Positions 63,157 to 64,000 of a stretch of 64,000 bases of DNA are shown in pieces. The stretch is from positions 682,001-746,000 of the forward strand of contig NZ_JANSUY010000001.1 in NCBI RefSeq assembly GCF_024741135.1. Direction: 5' to 3'. The notes under the pieces are model-generated. The model saw only the letters and a program-made list of their open reading frames with translations. It was not told the DNA's origin and did not search any database. The position numbers were made by a program, and so were the translations under genes. Position 1 is the stretch's first letter. Each line of letters opens with the position of its first letter. Source of the DNA: Aquiflexum gelatinilyticum (lineage in GTDB: Bacteria; Bacteroidota; Bacteroidia; Cytophagales; Cyclobacteriaceae).

Positions 63157-63447
63157 AAGAGTTGTTTTTGAATTAGGCTTGCAATTTAGGTTTTCAGCAT
63201 GAAATACTCTTTTTATTTTTCAATTATTGGTTTTACATCAGCATCAAAGGCCGGATTTTGCTATATAAATTCACTTTATTTTGAAGTAATTTAAATTCTT
63301 TTCAAAATCCAGCTGGCAGAATCGAACCTGTTTCCCATTAATTTGTTGTGATGTTGGTGATTATTCAGTCATAGAGTTACATTAATACCAAACAGTAGCT
63401 TAATTTTGACCGAGCCAAAATATTACGTTTTTAAACAGATTTAGAGA
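63157..63447. other. Intergenic region between divergent genes, 291 bp
   Basis: It holds the promoters of purB and the reductase gene, but I see no clear paired boxes. It shows nothing else. Confidence 0.4.
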
Positions 63448-64000
63448 ATGTTTAATTTATTTAAGAAAAAGAAAGAGGATAATAAAAGGGGGGACCATTA
63501 TTTATCTTTGAAAGTAAGGGAAGTAGTCAAAGAAACCCCTGATACTGTCACTATCTATTTTGAGCAGCCTGAGCCTTATTTGGACTATAAGCCTGGTCAG
63601 TACCTCACAGTGATTTTGGAGTTGGGGGGTAAAGAAGTCAGAAGGTCATATAGCCTTTGTACCTCTCCGTTTACAGATCCGCATCCGGGAATTACTGTCA
63701 AACGAGTCAATGGTGGCTTGGTATCCAATTACCTCAATGACCAAATCAGACCGGGAAAAACCATTGAAATTATGAAGCCTTTGGGGAATTTCACCACTGA
63801 GTTTCATTCCAAAAATAAAAACCACTTCGTAATGGTGGCAGGTGGTAGTGGCATAACCCCGATCATGGGCATCGCCAAATCGGTTTTTGTCAATGAACCT
63901 GACTCAAAAGTTACCCTGATTTATTGCAGCAGGTCCGAAGAGCAGATTATATTCAAAAAAGAACTCGATGCGTTGAAAGGAAAGTATGGAGAGAAATTGA
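63448..64000 (+). CDS. Ferredoxin--NADP reductase-type oxidoreductase, N-terminal part (runs off the window)
   Basis: The first 184 codons are inside. After a basic start (MFNLFKKKKEDNK) comes an FAD-binding domain with the flavin motif VRRSYSLCTSPF (RxYS) and PGQYLTVIL, then the start of the NAD-binding domain with GGSGITPIMGI. The order and motifs fit the PaaE/ferredoxin reductase group, which often has a C-terminal 2Fe-2S domain; that end is beyond the window. It may pass electrons between NAD(P)H and an iron-sulfur partner. Confidence 0.85.
   Translation, partial: MFNLFKKKKEDNKRGDHYLSLKVREVVKETPDTVTIYFEQPEPYLDYKPGQYLTVILELGGKEVRRSYSLCTSPFTDPHPGITVKRVNGGLVSNYLNDQIRPGKTIEIMKPLGNFTTEFHSKNKNHFVMVAGGSGITPIMGIAKSVFVNEPDSKVTLIYCSRSEEQIIFKKELDALKGKYGEKL

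Overview
The window reads as a stretch of chromosome from a Bacteroidota bacterium, most likely order Cytophagales (family Cyclobacteriaceae or a close relative; inference from gene content, not from a marker phylogeny). Supporting signs are Bacteroidota-type -7 promoter boxes (TAnnTTTG) with almost no Shine-Dalgarno sequences, a PUR-alpha-like DUF3276 protein, a WbqC-like protein, many SPII lipoproteins and moderately AT-rich DNA. It holds about 58 convincing protein genes, no rRNA, no tRNA, no complete insertion sequence and no CRISPR array. Most genes are housekeeping or metabolic and tightly packed on both strands.

Layout. 1-3.7 kb: cut lipoprotein gene, penicillin-acylase-type hydrolase, Dabb-domain lipoprotein, small membrane protein. 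3.7-5.5 kb: the one accessory-looking patch, with two unrecognised small genes set between copies of a structured non-coding repeat. 5.5-10.3 kb: MsrA-MsrB fusion lipoprotein, an outer-membrane barrel protein, and a large PQQ-type sugar dehydrogenase with PKD, cytochrome c and carbohydrate-binding-like parts. 10.3-14.7 kb: a lone Cas6-like protein, ychF, an AI-2E/PerM-type transporter, DUF3276, ferredoxin. 14.7-26.9 kb: LuxC-type acyl-CoA reductase, two large PAS histidine kinases, aconitase, TPR lipoprotein, second AI-2E-type transporter, cation-diffusion facilitator. 26.9-37.7 kb: a 28-residue membrane peptide, M20 and M3 peptidases, Lrp/AsnC regulator, Nudix, MATE, M24 peptidase, lysoplasmalogenase. 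37.8-47.9 kb: MFS transporter, prfB with its programmed frameshift, then a minus-strand cluster (truncated globin, plsC, gatC, a membrane-TPR protein, an ABC ATPase, cobalamin adenosyltransferase, ilvE). 47.9-57 kb: pta, the BrkB/thioesterase/mltG operon, and the plus-strand run MutT-Nudix, TsaC, WbqC-like, clpC. 57-64 kb: two paralogous secreted proteins, a CtlX-like hydrolase, a SulP transporter, purB, and the start of a ferredoxin-reductase-type gene that runs off the end.

The items most worth a second look are the structured repeat family at 3.86-5.45 kb with its two cassette-like genes, the orphan Cas6-like protein whose usual active-site histidine cannot be found in the expected segment, the 84-residue membrane protein with four cysteines exactly seven residues apart, the paired palindromes upstream of the Lrp/AsnC gene, and the prfB frameshift site that keeps a full Shine-Dalgarno sequence in a lineage that rarely uses one.
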